From Ascochyta rabiei (Eukaryota; Ascomycota; Dothideomycetes; Pleosporales; Didymellaceae): a stretch of 64,000 bases of DNA. The stretch covers positions 620,001 to 684,000 of the forward strand of contig NC_082405.1 in assembly GCF_004011695.2 (NCBI RefSeq), given 5' to 3'. Under the pieces are notes generated by a model that saw only the letters and a program-made list of their open reading frames with translations, had not been told where the DNA came from and made no database searches. The translations under genes and the position numbers were made by a program. Below are positions 55,308-64,000 of this stretch, in pieces. How positions within the stretch are numbered: the first letter of the stretch is position 1; the number at the start of each line of letters is the position of its first letter.

Positions 55308-57203
55308 ATGGCAGCGGCGACAGCGGGTAAGTGTCGGGAGCCGCTGTGGACCCCCCACAGCGTCGCTCTCACATCTCAATATTCTGCCCTTCCTGTATCT
55401 TTCCTCTCGCCATGTTTCGCTCTGGCCTCGTCCCTGCTCTCTGCACGTATCTGACATCGCTTTTCCCCTATGCAGGCTACGAGTGGAACCGCTCTTCGCC
55501 GCTGCGCTCCTCGCCCAACACGTCCTCGTCTATGTACCCTGACCGGCCCATTCGCCCTCTGCCAGCACGCTCTCTGCGCGCGCGACTGTCTCCCGAACAA
55601 GCCGACTCGATAGTGTTTCCCACCAACCCTCCGTCTACAGGGCCGCTGTTCAACTTCCCGTATACGTCCAGCGAGCGTGGCAACAGGGCTTTGAGAACAG
55701 GCGAGAACGACCACCATGCTTGTCACTGTGGCCATACTCATTCCGAAGTAGAGAGCGAAGAGGACGAGGACGAGCGGGGCGCCCCGCTGCCTTCCTCTCC
55801 AAGCTACCACTACAGCAGGAGTGCGCCTGGCAGGACTGCAATCGCGGCGTCAGGCTACCACAAGCCAGGCTCTGCCTCGTCGTCGGTGGACGGCTACGAG
55901 TCGTTCGAAAACACCAACAACAAGAAGAAGCGGAAGATCCCCAACATGGGCAGCAACAGCTCGCATCACACGACGCTCTCGGCCGACGTAGCAAGCATGA
56001 GCATCGCGCATGCACATGAGAACGGCGAGGTCGACGATGGAACTGCCCGCTATGGTCCAGCGCCGTCGACGCCCCAGCACAACAACTCCGGAACTGGCAT
56101 TGCAGGAGCAGGCAGAGGGCGATTCGGCCGATCTGGTTCAGGACGTTCAGAACGGCGAGTGTTGGGCAATTCGACCAACCTTGCCAACGCCAAAGCAAGC
56201 AAACGTACGGTGGCACCTCGGGAGATTTGACTTCGTGAATCCAAGAGTCCGTGCGCTGACTATTTATTTTCTAGGTCCTTCGGAGCAGAGCGGCATCATC
56301 TCCACAGCTATTGCCAACGCGCAGGCAACCCCACCGCCTCAGGGCAACGAGAACGTCAGCCTGCTTCAGCAGGAAGCTGCCAAGAACAGCGCAACCAAGA
56401 CGCAGTTCACCTTCACCTGCGGCTCTGACTCAGCAAACAAAATGGTTTGGCCTGGCCAAGAAAACGGGCCGTATCCTCAGCCACCGGGCGCGTATCCCAC
56501 CACGACCGCACCTCCGCCCCCCCAACCCCAGACTGCCCGCGCTCGCCCTCCGGTCCGACCAGATGCCCATGTCGTCTCTACCCAGGGTACCCAGACAAGC
56601 CCAAACATGAACGGTGTACATCCTCCATCAAATAGGGGCGCCCCACCTCCAAAGGCTGGCCAAGCCCCTCAGCAGGCGCCTCCGCCTCGCAAGCCTACAC
56701 GCAGTGCGTCAAAGTTGTACGCATACGCTGCTCGCAAACGTCGAACGCAGCAGGAGTACGCCAACTTCCACAATCCGCCGAGCCAGCCTTGGATATGCGA
56801 GTTTTGCGAGTATGAAGACATCTTTGGACGCCCGCCAGAAGCCTTGATTCGGCAGTACGAGATGAAGGATAGAAAGGAGCGACGCCGGCTGGCAGAGAAA
56901 CGGCGATTGCTAGAGAAAGCAAGAATGAAGGGACGAAAGGGGAAGAAGGCAAGCAAGAAGGCCCAAAACAACGCGAACAATGCGCAGCATGCTCAAAACC
57001 CTCCGCCTGGCGGTTACGACCGTCGCGATGACGGTTTGCTAGACCCGGAGGATGATTACGATGACTACGGTGACTACGATGATGGCCCAAACCAGCCTTG
57101 TTGTCACCATGGTTGTCAGCATACGCATCCGCCACCAAAGGTTCCCCCCTTACCCCCGGCGGACCCTCGACTAGGCATGGCGCCTGTTAGCAACGGTGCG
57201 TAG
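55308..57203 (+). CDS. Conserved fungal protein with C-x2-C and basic C-terminal helix
   Basis: Three exons, 55308-55326 (19 nt), 55476-56204 and 56275-57203, give 558 aa. The tiny first exon supplies MAAATAG, which joins in phase to YEWNRSSPLRSSPNTSSSMYPDRPIRPLP; this first intron is 149 nt and is inferred from a good GTAAGT donor, a CTATGCAG acceptor and phase. An ATG at 55412 would be an alternative start without it. Most of the chain is low-complexity (Ser, Pro, Asn). The most structured part is near the C-terminus: PWICEFCEYEDIFGRPPEALIRQYEMKDRKERRRLAEKRR, a C-x2-C knuckle followed by a long charged helix, then an Asp/Tyr-rich stretch and a His/Cys-rich end (CCHHGCQHTH). No enzyme motif. 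Function unknown; possibly nuclear. Confidence 0.75.
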
Positions 57204-58180
57204 CATCCGGACAAGACGGGGTGGGCCGTCTTTGTTCTTGCGTTTTTTGTTTCAATATTGTCCTTTTGCATTGCATTCGCGGCCCGAATGGACGAACATT
57301 GAATCTGAGTTCGAAGTGTCCTTTTTCGGCGAACAACCGTTCAACATCTTGGATACCAACGACCAGTGATTCTGTCTCGACTGTCTGACCACGACTTGTT
57401 TTCGTACACCTCGTTATTCCAGCGTTCAGCATCCCTTCCGTATTTTCCAGCATTGTCCCCGGAGCCATCTGTTTAGTCAGTCCCGACTTGTTACTATCAC
57501 GAAACACCCTCACGCCACGACATAAATAATCAAACTTGCTTCATCGACTGCACCAACACCCCACTCAAAAACAACCTCAGAAACAAGATTCTTATGCGAG
57601 ATGGCTGTACATTCACCATCCGTGATGGATCTCAAGCTAGACTGGAAGACCGGCTTGCATAAGAACTGGTTAGCTCCAATCTGCACAAAGATGGCCTTAA
57701 TCATGGTATCAAGCGGCAATGTTTGCTTCTGGAGCATACTGGTCCCGAGTGAGCTTGATAGTACAAGTTAGCAGTAGTATGCAGTTGCAATCCAATCCAA
57801 GAACACTAGCCAGTCTTCACGTCTTCAATGGCAGAGTTCCGAGCATGACCATTACTACGTAGTCTCGTTTGCTCCTTTGTAGGTATCTCGATACGAGTTT
57901 GTTTCCAAGTTTCCCTGCTTCGCAAGATGGTGCCCATTTGGTGTAGGTCCTGGTCAGTGTGAATCGTCCAATGAACGTGCCAGGTAGTCCGGCGATGACG
58001 GAATCCTGCTGCCAGGTCAACAACCCCACTTTCCAGGGTGTAGTTTCACACACATCACATTCACCTTGCTTTTCCACTATTGATTATCACGACGTCTACA
58101 ATAGTTTAACTCTCAGGTAGAACTCGCACATAGCGTCTGCGTTCATAAACATAATAATCCACGACCACAAGCTGCTTACA
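57204..58180. other. Intergenic, no gene recognised
   Basis: About 980 bp between two plus-strand genes. Short minus-strand ORFs at 57187-57513 and 57817-58077 have no recognisable feature. Confidence 0.55.
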
Positions 58181-59282
58181 ATGGTGGCGAATGAGACCCT
58201 TCACAAGTACGGCAGTGATGACGGCTGGCATGGTGTCATCGAAGAAGGAGCAGAGTTCCCACCTGAGAAAGACAGGTATCACTTGTATATTGGTACATCT
58301 CACAGTCTTGTGTTGTGCAGTCAAATACCTGATCGACGAGCACAGGTCTCTTCTGTCCTTTCGCCCACCGTGCCAACCTAGTCCGACACATCAAGCGCCT
58401 GGACTCCTTCCTTCCTATCTCGATTGTCAAGCCCTACCCCAAGGGCGAGCCAGGCTGGCGCTTCGATGAAACATACCCCAATGCCACGCCAGATCACATC
58501 TTCAACAGCCGCTTTATGCACCAGCTCTACTTTCGCGATGACCCATCGTACACAGGCAAATACAGTGTTCCGCTCCTATGGGACAAGAAGACAAACCGAA
58601 TCGTCAACAACGAAAGCATTGAGATGCTGAAGTGGCTCCCTCATGCTTTCGACAGCCTGATCAAAGACGATAAGATCAAAGGCATCGACTTCTACCCACA
58701 AGAGCTGCAGGGGAAGATCGACGAGATCACACCCTGGCTTACATCTCTCATCTGCATCGGAGTGTACAAAGCCGGCTTCAACCCCACACAAGAGGGGTAC
58801 AATGAGCACGTTGTGTCGCTCTTCGCGGCGCTAAACAAACTGGAGAAGCTAGTGCACAGCAACGGTGGACCATACGTCTTGGGTGGGAAACTAACTGAGT
58901 TGGACATCCTGACCTACCCGACGGTGGTCAGGTTTGATACAGTCTATGTGCAACATTTTAAGACGAACTTGGGGACCATCAGACACGATTACCCGGTCTT
59001 GAACAACTGGCTCAAGAACTTGTATCACAACGTAGAGGGTTTCAAGGAGTCGACCGATTTCCAACACATCAAGGAGAATGTAAGCGCTGGAGCAAGGGAA
59101 CAGTCAACGCAGAGCTGACGATGTGACAGTACACAAAGAGCCATAAGGACATCAATCCGCTGTCGATCACTCCAATGGGCCCGTACCCGGAGGTCGAGGA
59201 AGGATACGAAAGTGATTGGAGCAAGCTCAAGCCTGGAGAAGTGAAGCATCCATTGGTTGTCGAAGCCGGGAGTAAGCTATAA
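58181..59282 (+). CDS. ECM4: Xi-class glutathione transferase (Ecm4/GHR type)
   Basis: Three exons, 58181-58292, 58346-59079 and 59130-59282, give 332 aa. Enzymes of this class reduce glutathionyl-hydroquinones and use an active-site Cys. That residue is C41 in LFCPFAHRANLVRH, where the first intron (unusual GTACAT donor) ends two codons upstream. Downstream are KYSVPLLWDKKTNRIVNNESIEMLKWL (thioredoxin-fold partner motif VPxLWDxxxxxIVxNES), the helical domain with YKAGF and GGPYVLGGKLTELDILTYPTVVRFDTVY, and the C-terminal YHNVEGFKESTDFQHIKENY(T)KSHKDINP segment characteristic of the Ecm4 family. Cytosolic or mitochondrial. Length and order match the family. Confidence 0.94.
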
Positions 59283-59373
59283 GTCACAATTCAAGTAATG
59301 GGAAATCCGAGTAGATGACGAAGTTTCGCAACATTGCAGTAAACTATAGAGAGATGTAGACATGCCCAAATCC

Positions 59374-60404
59374 TCACAAGACAGCGTGAGTGCCTTCCCT
59401 GCCACTCCACGATTTACTCCAAGGCCTTTCGGGCCGCACCGGTACCGCCCGTCTTGCTCTCTTCAGCTCTAGCAGCCGCATTGTATCTCCCTCGGTCCCG
59501 GACGGACTTGTAGTTGACGCACTCCATCGCGAATGCTTGCGACTCATCCAGGCCCCTTCGCTTGTGAAAGCCACCTGTTTTGCGTTCGGCGGTCCTCTCG
59601 GCTCCTTGCGAAAGGCTCGGTAGGGGTCGTACATGGTGGGTATCGCATCGTGCGTTGGATTTGGTGGCGGGTACACAGCGTAGAAGCCGCGGTTCATGCC
59701 TAGAGCTGAGATTGTAGGCTCGAAGGAGCGGACGTCTTTCTTCTGTCTGTGACGCTTGTGGAGGCTGATAAGACCTCCTGTGCAGGTTATGATGAGGAAT
59801 GCGCTCGTGAGAGCAGATGTAATGGCCAACGTTCTGCTCAGTGGGTCGAGAAGAGCAAAGAAGGCTAAGTCGGCCGAGTCTAGCGTGACGTAGGGTGGTG
59901 TACTGAATGCCCTGATGCTTAGGGCGACACTTAAGGAGCAGCTAGATATTGCTATCGAGGATATGGTGGCTGTAAACTCGACAAAAACGACGATGGCTGA
60001 CGGTATGCGTAGCCAGTAGTGTCGGTTCGACATGGTCACCAGGAGAATAGCTAGAGTAGTTATCGAACTCTGTTTTTATCAGATCAGTATGCTCATCTTT
60101 TTGATATGTCACTCACGGCGACTACCAGGATCCATGTTCGTGCAACACCATGCGCTGCTGCAGCGATGAACTGCGACCACGACGTGGCGTCGCCGACGAG
60201 CCGGGTTTGAAAGGAATCAAGAACATTTTCTCCACGGTTGTCGATGTCTCGGATGATGACAAGACCTAGGCGAATGTCAGTATTCAAGTCCACGAACTGT
60301 ACAAAGCACATGCACTTACTCCATATTCCGAATGCGAAGACTATAATCGCGCCTACCAGGGCTAGTGATCTCACCATTGTTAGTGCAGTCTTTGAGCTAG
60401 CCAT
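59374..60404 (-). CDS. Unrecognised membrane protein, about four spans
   Basis: Three exons, 60404..60320, 60265..60117 and 60069..59374, give 309 aa. Four hydrophobic segments are spread over exons: ALVGAIIVFAFGIWS, then around GVARTWILVVASSITTLAILLV, then IPSAIVVFVEFTATISSIAISSC, and TLAITSALTSAFLIITCTGGLISL, in a pattern that resembles MARVEL-type four-helix membrane proteins. The cytosolic C-terminus is basic (RRAVPVRPERPWSKSWSGR). No transport or enzyme motif. Tail-to-tail with the Ecm4-like gene, whose stop lies only 92 bp away. Real gene by phase and content; function unknown. Confidence 0.75.
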
Positions 60405-61614
60405 GGTGTATCCTATGTATTCGACGTCGTAAAGCAGATGTTCACACAGTCAATCCAGCCCAGCTGGCGGTCGCTCACGGAGTGTATGGTAACTGCAGGT
60501 GTGTAATATGGAGCCGATGATCTGCACATACATACTCGGCCGATCTTGATCAGCACGTCGACGATCTTTGTACAAAGCTTCTTCTGCAAAAGCAATTTGG
60601 TGTCTCGGAACGCATGCCACCGAAGGTGTCATGCAGTGATGCTGAAATCATATAACCCTGACCATCAGCGATGGCTTGTCACGTGTGGTAGGACAAGCAC
60701 GCAATTGAGATATCCCAAGCTTCGAGAAGATCCGAACTGTCGGGTTTTGTGTCAGCCTTGATCAGATGTGGCGCGTTGCGACACCCCCTGAGGCAGCAGT
60801 GTCAGATGGCTTTGGGCTGAAACGGGAATGTCGCTAGCTGTCCGTACAAAAAGCAATGAGAAGGCCGAGTCCCCATGAACTCCAAATCTAGTTGAGGCTC
60901 AGGCTTTCAGATTTTTACAGCAGGAAAGGTGATTTCTCAGACCGTGCGTCAACATTCAGGGTCCCGCGCCATGTGCGATGTTTTCTTGAAACTTGTCAGA
61001 TTGGATTCTCAAGTTCGCTATTACCATCTTGGAGTATAGGGCTCTCCCTGGAGAGTACAAGAAACTCCTAGCACACTGTGATGTCAATGAGAGAAGAAGA
61101 TATCGATGAAAAATACGAGATACCGTGAAGTCGTTAGCAGGTGTTGAAAGCATTTAGAGACAAGGCTGGTGGTGGCTGTTTGAATACGGAGACTGAGACC
61201 GCCTTCTCTTACTTTCGCAGGCTTATATGGGTCTGATACGGGACTTCGGAAGTACCGGAGAAGAGCAGGAAAGCGCAAAATACAGCGATCTTTGAATGAT
61301 ACGACCCAAGCTACGAACGGGTTGGTCATAAGGAGATGGTGCTGGAATGGCTGGGTTGTCTTCTCGAACAGTGGATATTAAATTGTACTCTTCGGTCGTG
61401 TCTGTATTCATGGACATGTAAGTGTTAGCACAAGGTGTTGTCCGAGTCAACAGGACTTCAATATGAGAAATGCACAAGAAGTGCAGCTCCTCACTCCTCA
61501 CCCTCGTCCTTCACCGTTATCGGTTATCGATAACGACGATAAGAAACCGTACCAAAATATTTCTAGACCCCGCAAAGTCCAAAACTTTCCTGAACATATC
61601 CACATATCACAGTT
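60405..61614. other. Divergent intergenic region
   Basis: About 1.2 kb between the membrane protein (minus) and the RING-like gene (plus). It holds the two promoters. No additional gene recognised. Confidence 0.55.
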
Positions 61615-62471
61615 ATGTCACTCTGTGTCGCGTGCAACAAGCCTCTTGTGGTCGAAATTGAGGCCGACGATGAGGAGCAATGCGAGATGGCTGGATCGTC
61701 TTCAGGCAAAGCACCAGCAGCAGCGCCAGAAACTGTCCCAGATGACGTGCAGCTGAGTTGCGAATGTCATTTCCACTGGTAAAAGACGTCCACAAGTAGT
61801 CAGTGCCTCCCAGAACTGACAAAAGTAGGGATTGTCTTCTGGAAGCCTACCATGTCACCGAGTGTCCGAGCTGTGGGAAAAACATTGCCTCTGTGTCACT
61901 GAGTGGCGAACAACAGGTGCTCTGCAACCTCAACAACGAGGGTGGTTTGCAGGAAAACCTTGACCTTCTCCCTCTCCTCACAGAGGAGAGCTACCTGAAA
62001 GCGTACCCCGAAGACCGAAAATGCCGCGCGTTCCTTGAATTCTGCCGCGAGGGCGACTACAAGGCAATCATCGACATGTTACAAGATGATGAGGTGGATG
62101 AGGTGGATGAGGACGAAGATGAAGAGATGGGCGACGATGACCAGCCGGATAAAGAGGTCGGTATTGACCGATTGTTGAGGTACCAGGACCCTATTGGCGA
62201 GATGCAATCAGGACTCCACGCTGCTGTCCAGGCTCAGAGCAGGGAGGTTGCGTGGCTGCTGCTACTGCTGGCTAGTAACCTGGATCTCATGCAATTTCCC
62301 CCTGAGGTCTTCCAGGAAGCAGCAGCAATGGGCATCATGAGAGGACTCACAGAAGACAAGGTAGATATTAGGAGTCTGAAGGACGCGAACGGCAAGTTTG
62401 CGGAAGACTACGCGAATGAGATCGGTGGTGTTTGGAACGGGTGGACGGGAAACGGAAGGCTGTCGATATGA
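61615..62471 (+). CDS. RING-like zinc-binding protein (268 aa)
   Basis: Two exons, 61615-61778 and 61829-62471. The N-terminus MSLCVACNKPLVVEI gives C4 and C7; after a Ser/Ala/Pro linker comes CECHFHWDCLLEAYHVTECPSCGKNI, so the whole is a split RING-like arrangement with paired Cys/His ligands (C49, C51, H54, C57, C67, C70). The intron cuts the Trp codon inside it. The remaining part contains LCNLNNEGGLQENLDLLPLLTEESYLKAYPEDRKCRAF, an Asp/Glu-rich segment and an ankyrin-like helical repeat (GLHAAVQAQSREVAWLLLLLASNL), ending WNGWTGNGRLSI. The architecture matches a conserved but little-studied fungal family; ubiquitin-ligase activity is possible but not shown by sequence. Confidence 0.8.
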
Positions 62472-62776
62472 GCGCATGTACATTTGGATACACTGGATTG
62501 AACGCGGTGGGCAGCCACTGCCTGGTTGGAAGGTCGTGGATATCGAGATGATGTAACGAGCATCACATTTAAGGCTCCAGAATCACATTGCTGTGCAGTG
62601 ATCGATTCGAGTGCCTTGCTGGACATCGAAGCTTTTATTGTTGAATACCGCTTTGCAAATAAACACTCGACACGTGATCGACACGTCAGGAAACACGCTA
62701 GTAGACGCGTAGATATTGACACTTTCGATTCAGGTCCTGACAAACAACACCGTCTCGTCGTGCTCCAACACTCAAC
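62472..62776. other. Short intergenic region
   Basis: About 300 bp between two plus-strand genes; contains the PC4/Sub1 promoter. No feature recognised. Confidence 0.55.
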
Positions 62777-63413
62777 ATGGCGGGCGGCTCCAAACGTGGT
62801 GGCTTTCGAGGAGCCGGCACTGGCGGCTATAAGAGAGGCTACACCAAGAAACGCTCACCTAATGATGAAGACGAGGCGCCTCGCGCGAGCAAGAAGTCCA
62901 AAGGTGACGAGGACGAGGAAGAAGATACAGCGCCTCTCGTTCCAAAATTGCAGATTGACGACGATAACAATCCGTTTGTTGCAGTAAGCCTTCCTGCACA
63001 TGGGTTAAAGTCGAGACACTAACCAACATAGATCAACAACAGCAGCAAGCGACGTGTAACAGTCAGCGACTTCAAAGGCACTACACTAATCAGCATTCGA
63101 GAGTACTGGACAAATGAAGGAGGTGAGCTGAAACCCGGAAAGAAGGTATCAAATCTGATCACTCGTGGACGACCTCAGTTGTTGACAATTACAGGGCATC
63201 TCACTATCAGTAGAACAGTACAATGCGCTCCTTGCTGCCGCGCCAATACTCGAGTCTGTGCTTCGCAAGAAAGATATCGAGGTTGCACGACCAGACTACG
63301 AAGCAAAACTCGACGCCACGGCACCAGTCGAAGAAGCAAAGGAAGGACAGCAAACTACTGCAAAGGCCGACGACGACGACAATGACCACGAAGGTGACGA
63401 CAAGGAAGAATAG
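62777..63413 (+). CDS. SUB1: Transcriptional coactivator PC4/Sub1
   Basis: Three exons, 62777-62983, 63032-63145 and 63195-63413, give 179 aa. PC4/Sub1 binds single-stranded and melted DNA, and assists RNA polymerase II initiation and genome stability. The N-terminus is Gly/Arg/Lys-rich and acidic in turn ([14 protein letters not shown]). The ssDNA-binding core follows: [44 protein letters not shown], in which the basic and aromatic residues match the beta-ridge of the family and KPGKKGISL is the family signature, split by the second intron. The C-terminus is an acidic tail ([14 protein letters not shown]). Nuclear. Confidence 0.96.
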
Positions 63414-64000
63414 CTCCATGCAATTTGAATGATCTCAATGGCACTGCCTGACGTCTGGCCTATGCCGGAAGCGCTAGTTAGAAGGGACGGGATATTGTGG
63501 ACGATGGGTTACGCGAATTGACACTTCTCAAGGTGTATAGTGCAGTATGCTGGCTATCTAGGGAGACAATCATGCACAAGGTCAGTACTACCGTGACAAA
63601 CACGTTGCACGTGGGTTTGTCTACCTTGCAAGTGGACAGCGGGGCGTTCACCTCTACCGTCCGCCAATCATCAGGGCCTGCACTAGGCGTTTTAGCAAGT
63701 CACATTAATTTGGATCCTGTTCCACCGTAATAGACGTGGAACTAGTGTGGATGGATTGCTGACAGCAGACCACGTGGGATATGTCCAATTTTTCGAGAGG
63801 CGCCAAGTTGGATCGGTATTGCCAGTCACCTTACTATATCGAGCAAGTATTGGTCTACGCACCTCGATAGAGTCTCGCGGGAGCAACAAGCAATGACTGA
63901 GTCTTTGACACGCCTGCTATTCATCTTCCATCTGCTACTTACAAGGTTTATCACTGCTTGTCGGCCATACCGCAGCGACAGATCTGTCACTCTAAGGAAT
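63414..64000. other. 3' intergenic at the window end
   Basis: About 590 bp downstream of the Sub1-type gene with only featureless short ORFs. The window ends before any further gene is recognisable. Confidence 0.55.

Noticed and set aside
1..64000. CRISPR arrays, bacterial operons, viral genes, a biosynthetic gene cluster
   Set aside because: No array of regular repeats and spacers, no polyketide or peptide synthase, and no virus-like ORF was seen; the window is eukaryotic chromosomal DNA.

Overview
This window looks like nuclear chromosomal DNA of a filamentous ascomycete, probably a dothideomycete of the Pleosporales type; that placement is inference. The support is the short introns (mostly 45-66 nt) with GT...AG ends and CTNAC-like branch sites, the fungal families present (HET, velvet, RTA1-like, Zn2Cys6, Wbp1, NUO9.5, fused mitochondrial transhydrogenase), and one AT-rich block with a RIP-like look beside GC-balanced gene-bearing DNA. 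All gene models were spliced by eye. For every multi-exon model the exon lengths were checked to sum to an open frame, and starts were moved to real ATG codons where the first open codon was GTG or TTG.

Layout. 1-2.2 kb: AT-rich decayed DNA holding a RIP-like hAT transposase relic, split by a 100-bp perfect-hairpin element with a TAA duplication. 2.2-7 kb: mostly unassigned, with one 253-codon minus-strand ORF and an apparently frame-broken acidic ORF. 7-12.6 kb: a Zn2Cys6 regulator with a long Q/H tract and a dual-targeting-type arginyl-tRNA synthetase, both minus. 12.6-22 kb: gene-poor except for a short divergent velvet-domain protein. 22-29 kb: a secreted Cys-rich protein, the eight-exon proton-translocating NAD(P) transhydrogenase and a small unknown protein. 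29.5-34.5 kb: a Cti6-type PHD protein and a monofunctional catalase, both minus. 36-41.3 kb: two BTB proteins and a HET-domain protein. 41.7-46.9 kb: intron-bearing tRNA-Phe, a 77-aa C2H2 protein, a CDF zinc transporter, Wbp1 and complex I NUO9.5. 47.3-54.2 kb: a third BTB protein, an RTA1-like membrane protein and a DyP-type peroxidase. 55.3-63.4 kb: a conserved fungal protein with a basic C-terminal region, an Ecm4-type glutathione transferase, a four-span membrane protein, a RING-like protein and the PC4/Sub1 coactivator.

Most assigned genes are housekeeping: translation, mitochondrial redox and complex I, N-glycosylation, chromatin and transcription, zinc and peroxide handling. The accessory flavour lies in 36-41 kb and 47-54 kb (BTB, HET, RTA1-like, DyP), in the orphan velvet protein and in the decayed transposon at the left edge. 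No biosynthetic gene cluster, CRISPR array or virus-derived gene was seen.
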